From Zwartia sp. (GTDB taxonomy: Bacteria; Pseudomonadota; Gammaproteobacteria; Burkholderiales; Burkholderiaceae_B), in assembly GCA_030653405.1 (NCBI GenBank), contig JAURZO010000240.1, positions 1 to 5,887 on the forward strand: 5,887 bases of DNA, read 5' to 3'. Each line of letters starts with the position of its first letter. The stretch's first letter is position 1. The position numbers were made by a program, and so were the translations under genes. The notes under the pieces are model-generated. The model was not told the origin of the DNA and did no database searches. It saw only the letters and a program-made list of their open reading frames with translations. This document shows positions 1 to 5,887 of this stretch, piece after piece.

Positions 1-471
1 GAGTTGTTCAATCTTAATCTTAGCGGCACATTGATTTTTTCGGGAGGCCCCAATTCAAAGCTTGCCCGTGCTGAGTCTTTACACATGTATGAGCACTGGT
101 TAGCACTGAGCAAGCCAGCAGAAAATGTTTTGGTCGATCAACGGTCATCCAATACGCGTGAAAACATGATTCACAGCAAGACTTTGCTTGAGGCGCAAGG
201 TTTCCAGACCGATAGCATGCATATCAACGTGATTGCGATTAATTACCACATGCGTCGAGCGGTAGAAACGTTTCGAGCTGTTTTCGGAAATCGTGTCTCT
301 GTGGGAGTCGTCAATTATCAGAGCATTTACTGTCACCCCGAGAGCTGGTTTCAGAATCCTCAGGGTACAAAGCTGATTTGTACCGAAGCACAAAAAATTA
401 AGCGATACTTGCCTGATGCAAATTTACCTGAACAAGTACAGGTCTTTTTGTCGGCAGAATCTTCTCTTTGA
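1..471 (+). CDS. DUF218 / YdcF-like protein, 5'-truncated by window edge
   Basis: The reading frame is open from base 1 and ends at TGA 469-471. The TTG at position 4 is not convincing as a start, because the sequence begins in the middle of a conserved fold and the gene most likely starts left of the window. About 156 residues are visible. They show the DUF218 pattern: a glycine-rich strand LIFSGG followed by the R-A-E-S helix start, then an N-T-R-E-N motif (bases ~151-165), and then the N-Y-H-M-R-R-A motif (bases ~241-261). The C-terminal E-A-Q-K-I-K-R-Y-L helix is also family-like. Related proteins (YdcF, SanA, ElyC) are about 200-260 residues long and often have an N-terminal membrane segment, so 50 to 100 residues are probably missing. 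SanA and ElyC are linked to the cell envelope, but the biochemical activity of the family is poorly defined and none is assigned here. The SapC gene follows after 100 bp on the same strand; whether they are co-transcribed is not clear. Confidence 0.85.
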   Translation, partial: ELFNLNLSGTLIFSGGPNSKLARAESLHMYEHWLALSKPAENVLVDQRSSNTRENMIHSKTLLEAQGFQTDSMHINVIAINYHMRRAVETFRAVFGNRVSVGVVNYQSIYCHPESWFQNPQGTKLICTEAQKIKRYLPDANLPEQVQVFLSAESSL

Positions 472-560
472 GTAAGTTGCTAGAAGTTTCACTTAGCCCG
501 TTGTAGTAGACATGAAGGGGTACACTTAAAAGTCCTTGGGCACACCAATTATGTTTGATT

Positions 561-564
561 GAGG
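561..564 (+). promoter_or_regulatory. Shine-Dalgarno for the SapC-family gene
   Basis: GAGG lies 7 nt before the ATG at 572 and supports that start. It is the only strong Shine-Dalgarno sequence in the window; the other complete starts have weak or no visible ones. No convincing -35/-10 pair was found in the 100 bp between the DUF218 gene and this start. Confidence 0.7.
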
Positions 565-571
565 CTGTTTT

Positions 572-1363
572 ATGACCATACTTCCTCTGACGCTCAGCCA
601 GTTTTCTGGAAAGCGGTTTTTGCGCCCCTCCAGCTACACGTTTGCTGCCAAGGACACGATCGCCGCGTTGGTTGCGCAAGAGTTCCCCAAAGCAGCGCTT
701 TCTTTGCCGATTGGTTTTGTTGCCGCGGGTGAGGGGTTCGCACCGGTGGCGGTGCTGGGTTTGCAGCCAGGTCAGAACCTATTCGTGAGTCTTGAAGGCC
801 GTTGGCTGGGCGGGTATATCCCTGCCACTTATCGAGGATATCCGTTCCTGCTTGCGGATGCTGAGGAGGGTCGTCAAGTGCTCTGTATCAATGATGCGCA
901 CGGTGCCATTTCTGAAACAGAAGGAGAGGCTTTTTTTGGTGTTGACGAGCAACCGACTGAGGCTGTCAAAGACATTTTGAACTTTTTGAATCAGGTCGCG
1001 ACGAATCGACTTGGCACGTCAAAAGTGATGGCAGTCATTCAAAAACATCAGCTGATTTCTCCTTGGCCGATCAAGCTCCAGAGTGCAACTCAGCAGGAGC
1101 AGATTGTCGAGGGTCTTTATCGCATTGATGAGGTCGCGCTGAATAGTTTGCCTGCCGCGGCTCTCGAAGAGGTACGGCAGTCGGGTGCCTTACCTCTGAT
1201 TTACTGCCAATTGTTATCTATGCAGCATTTGCCCATGTTGGGCAAGCTGGCTCAAGCCCTTCATGAGGCGGAGCGGGTGGCTTCTATGCCGAAAAGTAAT
1301 GAGAGCGACCTCGATATGTCATTTTTGGCTGACGATATGACCATCAGTTTTAACAATCTCTAG
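572..1363 (+). CDS. SapC family protein
   Basis: This 263-residue protein matches the SapC family (PF07277) by pattern. Residues 78-93 carry the family hallmark W-L-G-G-Y-I-P-A-T-Y-R-G-Y-P-F, usually seen as W-x-x-x-Y-I-P-A-x-x-R-R-Y-P-F. After it come C-I-N-D at 105-108 and an E-G-E-A-F-F stretch at 118-122. The C-terminal half has L-I-S-P-W at 161-165, G-L-Y-R-I-D-E at 181-187 and S-G-A-L-P-L-I-Y-C-Q-L at 204-214, again family-like. No signal peptide or membrane segment is visible, so it is probably cytoplasmic. The last 20 or so residues form an acidic tail ending I-S-F-N-N-L. The family is named after Campylobacter fetus SapC, encoded with the SapDEF type I secretion system for the S-layer protein; its molecular job is unknown. 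Here the type I secretion genes lie about 1.4 kb away, beyond an oppositely oriented glycosyltransferase. The ATG at 572 is supported by GAGG at 561-564. Length is normal and the gene appears intact. Confidence 0.9.
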   Translation: MTILPLTLSQFSGKRFLRPSSYTFAAKDTIAALVAQEFPKAALSLPIGFVAAGEGFAPVAVLGLQPGQNLFVSLEGRWLGGYIPATYRGYPFLLADAEEGRQVLCINDAHGAISETEGEAFFGVDEQPTEAVKDILNFLNQVATNRLGTSKVMAVIQKHQLISPWPIKLQSATQQEQIVEGLYRIDEVALNSLPAAALEEVRQSGALPLIYCQLLSMQHLPMLGKLAQALHEAERVASMPKSNESDLDMSFLADDMTISFNNL

Positions 1364-2570
1364 TTGTTAGGGATTTCACCATTCGTGGCAGACAAACTTG
1401 ATGCAGATCATAATGTTGCACAGCAAACGCTCGGGCGTTTTTACCTAAAGCATCCCTGAGCTCCGGATTTTCAAGAAGCTGAATGGTTTTGTTGGCAACC
1501 TCGTCGGCTGAGAAAAAATCAGCTAATAAGCCAGTTTTGTGGTCGATGATGGCTTCTCTAAGTGGTGCTGTATCACTTGCCACGATCGCACAACCGCAGG
1601 CCATGGCTTCAAGCAAGCTCCAGGACAACACAAATGGGTATGTCAAATAAACATGTACGCGCGAGAGTTGCAAAATCGGGATAAATAATTTGTAGTCAAT
1701 GTGCCCCAAAAAGTGCACACGGCTCAGATCGATTTGGTCTTTGACTTCATTTAGAAATATCTGCTTCCACGATTGGCCTGCAGGCGGCTTTGCACCATAG
1801 CTCACCCCATCACCACCCACGATCAGCACGCGTGCGTTCGGGCGCGCTTTCAAAATCTTGGGTAATGCACGCATAAAAATATGGTAGCCCCGATAGGGTT
1901 CCATATTCCGGTTCACAAAGGTGATCACCTCGTCTGCGCGTGTCAGGCGATGCGATCCAACTTGTAACTGAATTTCTGCATTGGGTTTGACGATATCGGT
2001 GTCAATACCATCGTGTATGACTTCGATTTTGGAACGAAAAGGTTCCGGAAAGGTACTTTTTTGCCATTCTGTTGGCGAAATACCCGCATCCGCAATTTCA
2101 AAATGCAGGAAATTGTTGACGTTTTTCATACGCAAGCGACAGGCTTCGCCTGGGTCTGAGCTCAGGAACTCGGGATCAAAACCAATGTCAGCACCTTTCG
2201 AGGCATAGTGAAACTCGCAATAAATCACCATCTTTGTATCGGGCCAAACATCTTTTAGGAACAGACTTTCGCCCCAGCCTGGATGCGCCAAAATCAAGTC
2301 TGGTGTGTAGCCTTCTGCGCGCAGGGCGAGGGCCGCCCTAAATGCGGCGTCACCGCGAATGACTTTGGTTTCGGTCTCAGCCGCCCATGGGTGAATGTCT
2401 TTGCCCGTGCCTTTGGTGGCCTGGTAGCGGATCACTCGCAGGTTTGGGTGTGTTGAGGCGTAATCGTTCATCGTAAACGCCGTAACATGATGCTGCGGGT
2501 CTTTGAGTAACTCCGGGACAAGATGCTTAAATTGGCCAGGGAAGTTTTGATGAACGATCAGTATTTTCAT
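1350..2570 (-). CDS. Glycosyltransferase family 4 protein
   Basis: This 406-residue protein has the two-domain GT-B layout of family 4 glycosyltransferases, which move a sugar from an activated donor (usually a nucleotide sugar) to an acceptor. The N-terminal half starts with the H-Q-N-F-P-G-Q-F motif (residues 7-14) typical of the Glyco_trans_4_3 domain (PF12000). The C-terminal donor-binding half begins near V-I-H-D-G-I-D-T-D at 184-192, then N-R-N-M-E-P-Y-R-G at 220-228 and L-I-V-G-G-D-G at 249-255. E-A-M-A-C-G at 321-326 is the second half of the usual E-x7-E motif. The first glutamate of that motif is replaced by Phe313, within Y-P-F-V-L-S-W-S; I recall this variant from related bacterial enzymes, but did not check it. 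No signal peptide or membrane span is visible, so it is probably cytoplasmic or membrane-peripheral. The ATG start (complement of 2568-2570) fits the family N-terminus, but no Shine-Dalgarno is visible before it. The gene is convergent and overlapping with the SapC gene, and divergent from the TolC-like gene. The sugar donor and acceptor cannot be read from sequence; a surface glycan or the exported protein are both possible. Confidence 0.9.
   Translation of the reverse strand: MKILIVHQNFPGQFKHLVPELLKDPQHHVTAFTMNDYASTHPNLRVIRYQATKGTGKDIHPWAAETETKVIRGDAAFRAALALRAEGYTPDLILAHPGWGESLFLKDVWPDTKMVIYCEFHYASKGADIGFDPEFLSSDPGEACRLRMKNVNNFLHFEIADAGISPTEWQKSTFPEPFRSKIEVIHDGIDTDIVKPNAEIQLQVGSHRLTRADEVITFVNRNMEPYRGYHIFMRALPKILKARPNARVLIVGGDGVSYGAKPPAGQSWKQIFLNEVKDQIDLSRVHFLGHIDYKLFIPILQLSRVHVYLTYPFVLSWSLLEAMACGCAIVASDTAPLREAIIDHKTGLLADFFSADEVANKTIQLLENPELRDALGKNARAFAVQHYDLHQVCLPRMVKSLTTRDC
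1425..1442 (+). terminator. Possible Rho-independent terminator for the SapC gene
   Basis: A perfect 6-bp stem (AAACGC at 1425-1430, GCGTTT at 1435-1440) encloses the tetraloop TCGG. The right arm runs into five T residues (1438-1442). It lies 62 nt after the SapC stop codon and inside the 3' coding part of the convergent glycosyltransferase gene. The stem has only three G-C pairs, so it may be weak. The opposite strand also has an A/T-rich flank, but there the hairpin would fall within the glycosyltransferase coding sequence. Because the sequence also codes for protein on the other strand, a chance match cannot be excluded. Confidence 0.35.
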
Positions 2571-2589
2571 AAGATTTGGAAAACTGAGA

Positions 2590-2615
2590 AATGCTAAGGA
2601 TGAGCATGTAGCATT
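2590..2615. repeat. 7-bp inverted repeat in the divergent intergenic region
   Basis: AATGCTA (2590-2596) and TAGCATT (2609-2615) are perfect inverted copies around a 12-nt spacer. The repeat starts 20 bp upstream of the glycosyltransferase start. It could be an operator or a hairpin in that gene's leader. A 7-bp repeat with this spacing is not rare by chance in A/T-rich DNA, so no function is assigned. Confidence 0.3.
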
Positions 2616-2683
2616 ATGAGCTATTCTAGTTGAGTGCTTATCGCTAAGTACCTCCAGTTGATCGCGACCTAGCCGCGTACAAT

Positions 2684-2699
2684 TGTGATATTTATCACT
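2684..2699. promoter_or_regulatory. CRP/FNR-superfamily-type operator palindrome
   Basis: The site reads TGTGA-N6-TCACT and differs from the classical CRP core TGTGA-N6-TCACA only in the last base. Extended to 10-bp arms (2682-2691 and 2692-2701), 8 of 10 positions are symmetric; the core GTGATA/TATCAC with a TT centre is a perfect inverted repeat. FNR-type sites (TTGAT-N4-ATCAA) share the same GAT/ATC spacing, so the regulator could be either type. It lies between the divergent glycosyltransferase and TolC-like genes, 42 bp before the chosen TolC-like start, and could act on either or both. It also covers the upstream in-frame GTG at 2685, which argues against that codon being the real start. 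Confidence 0.6.
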
Positions 2700-2741
2700 A
2701 ATGTTTGTTGTACTATTGCTGAGCTTTTATTGGAAATCTGC

Positions 2742-4058
2742 ATGCGGTTTGTCCAGCTTAAATCTGCGCTGTTGAAAAAGACCCTCTTAGGAGCTGTTTT
2801 GTGTGTACCTGCGCTATCTGTGCAGAGCCAAAGCTTGCCTGAGGCAGTCCAGATTGCACTGGCGCAGTACCCCACGATTTTGGCCGCTCAAGCGCGTTTT
2901 GACGCCTCCAAGTCAGACATTATTCGTGCCCAAGGCCAACACTACCCACAAGTCAGCTGGCAAGGTACGACCAGTAACTATAGCGGCGTCACGGCAGATG
3001 GCCCCCAGGCGGGTGGCCTGATACCCAATGACTCCTGGATTCAGTCGCCGAACGTCACCATGAATATCTGGTCGGGCTGGCGTATTCAGTCTGAAGTTGA
3101 ACGCACCCGATCGATCTCATCGGCGCGTGGACATCAGCAGCGGATTACACGCGACGAGGTTGCCTTACTTGCGCTCGAGGGCTACATGATCTGGGCGCGC
3201 AACATCGAACTTGTGAGCCTGGCGCGCAAAAACGTCGAGGCCCACCGTCGTATCCTGAACGATGTCCGCAAGATCACGCAGGTAGATCAGGGGCGACGTA
3301 TTGATCAGGATCAGGCTGAGGTGCGGTTTGAAAACGCGACCTTGCAATTGCAACAGCGTGAAACTGACCTTGCCGTGTCTATCCAGCGTTTAGAGCGCAT
3401 GATGTTGGGCCCTTTGCCTAAAGCACCCACAGGATTTGCCAAGGTCGCTGGTACGTTGCCCACGAGCCCTGCTGAAGCACTTACAGCCATCAACGACACG
3501 CATCCACAGATTGCCGTGCAGCTTTCACAGATTGATGCGGCTAAGGCTGGCGTGAGATCTGCCCAGTCCGGTCATTCTCCTACCGTGAATATGAGTTACG
3601 GCAAGCAGGTCTCGCAGGGTAGTGGCCAGGGAGACTACATCACGCAGGTGGCGATCAATGTGCCGATCTTTAGTGGTGGTCAAACCTACGGTGCTGTCGG
3701 CAGTGCTAAGAACGAGCTGGTCGCGGTCGAGCAGGGATTGCAGGAGGCTCGCTTGACAGTTCGTGAGCGCTTACTAAGCGTTTGGCCCGAGTTGCTCTCG
3801 GCACGTGAGCGCAAGGTCCGTGGCGAGCGTCAAGTGCAGACTGCATTAAAGCTCGTGACAGGCTACGACCAGCAGTTTCGGGTCGGTCGACGCTCGTTGC
3901 TTGACCTACTGACTGTTCAGAACGATTTATATAACTATCAAACCAACACCATTATCGCCACCTTTGATGAGCGGATTGCTCACGCCAGAGTGCTGGCCGC
4001 CATGGGTAGGCTTGCTCTCGCCTATCAGGCACCTGACACAAAACTCACCGCAAAATAA
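2742..4058 (+). CDS. TolC-family outer membrane channel of a type I secretion system
   Basis: This 438-residue protein resembles the TolC family of type I secretion outer-membrane factors (TIGR01844-like, two OEP domains, PF02321), which trimerise into an outer-membrane beta barrel and periplasmic helical tunnel. The frame is open from a GTG at 2685, but ATG 2742 is preferred: it gives a clear Sec signal peptide (residues 1 to about 29: R, K, K-K, then L-L-G-A-V-L-C-V-P-A-L) and has a modest GGAAA 5 nt upstream. Cys21 is not in a lipobox, because Leu precedes it. The two halves are related, as in TolC: L-P-E-A-V-Q-I-A-L-A-Q-Y-P near residues 32-44 matches P-A-E-A-L-T-A-I-N-D-T-H-P at 243-255. 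V-P-I-F-S-G-G at 307-313 and the R-V-G-R-R-S-L-L-D-L-L helix at ~380-390 are typical. Length is normal and no frameshift is seen. The transporter gene starts 50 bp downstream, so the two probably form an operon. Confidence 0.92.
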   Translation: MRFVQLKSALLKKTLLGAVLCVPALSVQSQSLPEAVQIALAQYPTILAAQARFDASKSDIIRAQGQHYPQVSWQGTTSNYSGVTADGPQAGGLIPNDSWIQSPNVTMNIWSGWRIQSEVERTRSISSARGHQQRITRDEVALLALEGYMIWARNIELVSLARKNVEAHRRILNDVRKITQVDQGRRIDQDQAEVRFENATLQLQQRETDLAVSIQRLERMMLGPLPKAPTGFAKVAGTLPTSPAEALTAINDTHPQIAVQLSQIDAAKAGVRSAQSGHSPTVNMSYGKQVSQGSGQGDYITQVAINVPIFSGGQTYGAVGSAKNELVAVEQGLQEARLTVRERLLSVWPELLSARERKVRGERQVQTALKLVTGYDQQFRVGRRSLLDLLTVQNDLYNYQTNTIIATFDERIAHARVLAAMGRLALAYQAPDTKLTAK

Positions 4059-4064
4059 GGTATC

Positions 4065-4096
4065 TTGCTTGATGGGGTAGCTCGACCTTCAAGCAA
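4065..4096 (+). promoter_or_regulatory. Hairpin between the TolC-like gene and the ABC transporter gene
   Basis: TTGCTTGA (4065-4072) and TCAAGCAA (4089-4096) are perfect 8-bp inverted arms around 16 nt. The loop can add three inner pairs (GGT 4076-4078 with ACC 4085-4087). The hairpin starts 7 nt after the TolC-like stop codon and ends 12 nt before the transporter ATG. No T-run follows the right arm, so it is not a classical terminator. It could be an mRNA-processing or stabilising element, or it could set the ratio of the two proteins. The right arm lies where a Shine-Dalgarno might be expected, yet none is present. Confidence 0.5.
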
Positions 4097-4108
4097 ACAT
4101 CAATCAAT

Positions 4109-5887
4109 ATGCAAGAAAACTTGCCAAAACCAAATGACGATGCACTGTTGACGTGTATTGCGCTGATTACTAATTTATTCGGACAACCGATCCATCTCGC
4201 GGCGTTGAAGTCAGGCTTTGCTGTGGACGACCAAGGTCGCATTCCGCCGGAATCAGTACCAGAGGTGATGAGACGGCACCACATGCTGGCGGCATGGTCG
4301 AGACATCAGCCGTCCAAAATGCCGAACTACGCGCTGCCAGTCATTGTGCCTTTCATCGATGACCGGGTCGCGGTATTGAAGTCAATCAAAGACGGTATTG
4401 CGACGGTGCTGTTTGCAGACACCGGCATGACAGATCAGCAGATGACGGTGGACGAGCTTGATGCGCTCGCCACTGGCGAGTTGCTCGTCATCAAACCGCC
4501 TCCTAAAAAAGGTGAACAGCAATTAGTTGGCTTCAAAACTGCAGCCTTCAGTTGGTTTTGGGACACGATGTGGCGTTTCCGTCATTTTTACTATGACGCG
4601 ATGGTGGCAACGGTCGTCGCAAACCTGCTGACGCTTGCCACAGTATTTTTTACGATGAACGTCTTTAACCGGATCATTCCCGCCAAGGCGTATACATCGC
4701 TCTGGACGCTGACGATTGGCGTGCTGATTGCGATGCTACTTGAGTTTGGAATGCGGCTGTTAAAAGCCCGTCTGGTTGACCAGGGTGGCAGAAAAGCCGA
4801 TTTAGCGATTAATGCGACTTTGCTACGCGAGATTATGGCGGTGCGGCTCGATCATCGCCCGCAGTCGATTGGTATCTTTGCAAGCACGATGCGCGACTTC
4901 GAGGCGCTTAGAGATTTTTTCTCATCTTCCTTGTTTGTGGTGATTGCCGACCTACCCTTTATTCTTATGTTTTTAGTTTTGATTTGGATTATTGGCGGGC
5001 CGATTGTTTGGGTTCCAGTCGTGATTATTCCAATTCTCCTTATTATCGCGTACGTGATTCAACGGCCACTCATGAAGGCGATGCGGAGCAACATGCGTGA
5101 GTCGGGTGAGCGTCAAAGCGTGCTAATGGAAGCGATCCTGAACCTTGAGATGCTCAAAGCACATAACGCTGAGGGATATTTGCAGCGTCGTTGGGAAAAA
5201 GCGAATGTCGCGACGTCAGAGTCTTATTTGGCTATTCGTCATAGCACTAATCTTGTGAATGGTATTACCACGACATTGCAGCACATGTGCTCCGTAGGTG
5301 TGATCGTGATGGGCGTCTATCTCATTCATGCGAATACTCTTACACTTGGTGCCCTGATCGCCTGCAACATTCTAGCCGGCCGTACGATGGGGCCTCTCGG
5401 CAGTGTTTTGCAGTTGGCAACTCGTTACCAACAAGCGAAGACCTCGCTAGAGGCTTTGGATGGGCTCATGCAGCGTCCTCGTGATCGTGATTATGATCAT
5501 CGCTATATCGTCCCAGAAACTTTTACAGGCGCTTTGCGTGCGGACAACATCGAGTATGCATATCCCGGCGAGCATGCGATACCTGCGCTCAATAAGATCT
5601 CCTTCAGTTTGGCGCCCGGAGATCACGTAGCTCTTCTTGGGCCGATTGGTTGCGGTAAAAGCACATTGCTGCGCACCATGGCGGGTCTTTATAAGCCCAA
5701 AGGCGGCAGTGTCTTGATTAATGATCTCGATATATTGCAGATTGATCCGACTGAGCTACGTTCAAGAATTGGTTACGTTGGGCAAGATGCCCAGCTATTC
5801 ATGGGATCGTTGCGAGAGAATCTGGTGTTGTCTGACAGCTGGATCACTGATGCGCGCATTATCGAGGTGCTCAAGCAGTTGGACATG
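4109..5887 (+). CDS. Type I secretion ABC transporter (LssB/LapB-type permease/ATPase), 3'-truncated by window edge
   Basis: The ATG at 4109 opens a frame that continues without a stop for 593 codons to the last base. The nearest upstream in-frame stop is the TGA at 4070-4072, with no other start between. Domain order fits a type I secretion permease/ATPase. Residues ~8-130 form a C39-peptidase-like domain without a catalytic cysteine: Cys16 aligns with a later family position and Ala12 occupies the catalytic one. About six membrane segments lie between ~165 and ~437, including F-V-V-I-A-D-L-P-F at 276-284. The ATP-binding domain starts near 474, with Walker A G-P-I-G-C-G-K-S-T at 511-519 (Lys517) and the Q-loop glutamine at 559. 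The signature motif, Walker B and H-loop would lie beyond the window; LssB-type proteins are about 700 residues, so roughly 110-130 are missing. It would energise export of an unfolded substrate through the inner membrane with an HlyD-like partner and the TolC-like channel. Peptidase activity is not expected. HlyB-type relatives are the main alternative. No Shine-Dalgarno is visible before the start. Confidence 0.93.
   Translation, partial: MQENLPKPNDDALLTCIALITNLFGQPIHLAALKSGFAVDDQGRIPPESVPEVMRRHHMLAAWSRHQPSKMPNYALPVIVPFIDDRVAVLKSIKDGIATVLFADTGMTDQQMTVDELDALATGELLVIKPPPKKGEQQLVGFKTAAFSWFWDTMWRFRHFYYDAMVATVVANLLTLATVFFTMNVFNRIIPAKAYTSLWTLTIGVLIAMLLEFGMRLLKARLVDQGGRKADLAINATLLREIMAVRLDHRPQSIGIFASTMRDFEALRDFFSSSLFVVIADLPFILMFLVLIWIIGGPIVWVPVVIIPILLIIAYVIQRPLMKAMRSNMRESGERQSVLMEAILNLEMLKAHNAEGYLQRRWEKANVATSESYLAIRHSTNLVNGITTTLQHMCSVGVIVMGVYLIHANTLTLGALIACNILAGRTMGPLGSVLQLATRYQQAKTSLEALDGLMQRPRDRDYDHRYIVPETFTGALRADNIEYAYPGEHAIPALNKISFSLAPGDHVALLGPIGCGKSTLLRTMAGLYKPKGGSVLINDLDILQIDPTELRSRIGYVGQDAQLFMGSLRENLVLSDSWITDARIIEVLKQLDM

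Noticed and set aside
479..497. Imperfect hairpin (GCTA/TAGC plus AGT/ACT with a 2-nt bulge) shortly after the DUF218 stop codon, considered as a terminator.
   Set aside because: The stem is short and bulged with a 3-nt loop, and no T-run follows, so termination is not supported.
2678..2716. TACAAT (2678-2683) and TACTAT (2711-2716) as -10 boxes for the TolC-like gene.
   Set aside because: Neither has a matching -35 at 16-18 bp: TTGATC at 2658 is only 14 bp from the first, and the second has no -35 at all. The promoter could not be assigned.
2685..2741. In-frame GTG at 2685 as the start of the TolC-like gene, adding 19 residues.
   Set aside because: It lies inside the CRP/FNR-type palindrome, has no Shine-Dalgarno, and would bury the signal peptide that begins cleanly at ATG 2742.
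2802..2804. Cys21 of the TolC-like protein as a lipoprotein acylation site.
   Set aside because: The residues before it are A-V-L, and a lipobox needs a small residue just before the cysteine, so a standard signal peptide is more likely.
4045..4284. A 79-codon open frame on the - strand across the transporter start.
   Set aside because: It overlaps the end of the TolC-like gene and the start of the transporter gene in antisense, and shows no family features.
5287..5484. A 65-codon open frame on the + strand inside the transporter gene.
   Set aside because: It is out of frame within a clearly conserved membrane domain, and its translation resembles no protein I recognise.

Overview
The window looks like part of a Gram-negative proteobacterial chromosome. 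It carries an outer-membrane TolC-type channel with a signal peptide, a type I secretion ABC transporter and a SapC-family protein, at a base composition of roughly half G+C by eye. A beta- or gammaproteobacterium, with Burkholderiales as the first guess, is an inference from gene content and not a sequence match. No insertion sequence, tRNA, rRNA or CRISPR array was seen.

Layout from left to right: (1) the 3' part of a DUF218/YdcF-like gene on the + strand, entering from the left edge; (2) a complete SapC-family gene on the + strand; (3) a complete family-4 glycosyltransferase on the - strand, whose last codons overlap the end of the SapC gene by 14 bp; (4) a 171-bp divergent intergenic region with a near-perfect CRP/FNR-superfamily palindrome; (5) a complete TolC-family outer-membrane factor on the + strand; (6) a 50-bp gap holding a perfect 8-bp-arm hairpin; (7) a type I secretion permease/ATPase on the + strand, which runs off the right edge after the Q-loop. 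This last gene is open from 4109 to the final base.

Together, the TolC-like channel and the LssB/LapB-type ABC transporter are two of the three parts of a type I secretion system. The third part, an HlyD-like membrane fusion protein, and the exported substrate (probably a large RTX adhesin or S-layer-like protein) would be expected outside the window. In Campylobacter fetus, SapC is encoded with the SapDEF type I exporter of the S-layer protein, so a SapC relative near a type I exporter suggests a role in surface-protein export or display. The glycosyltransferase between them could modify a surface glycan or the substrate, but the sequence does not show its acceptor.

Nothing here proves a wholly new system. 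The most notable points are the SapC/glycosyltransferase/type I secretion neighbourhood, the palindromic operator between the divergent genes, the hairpin before a transporter start that has no visible Shine-Dalgarno, and the inactive peptidase-like domain of the transporter.
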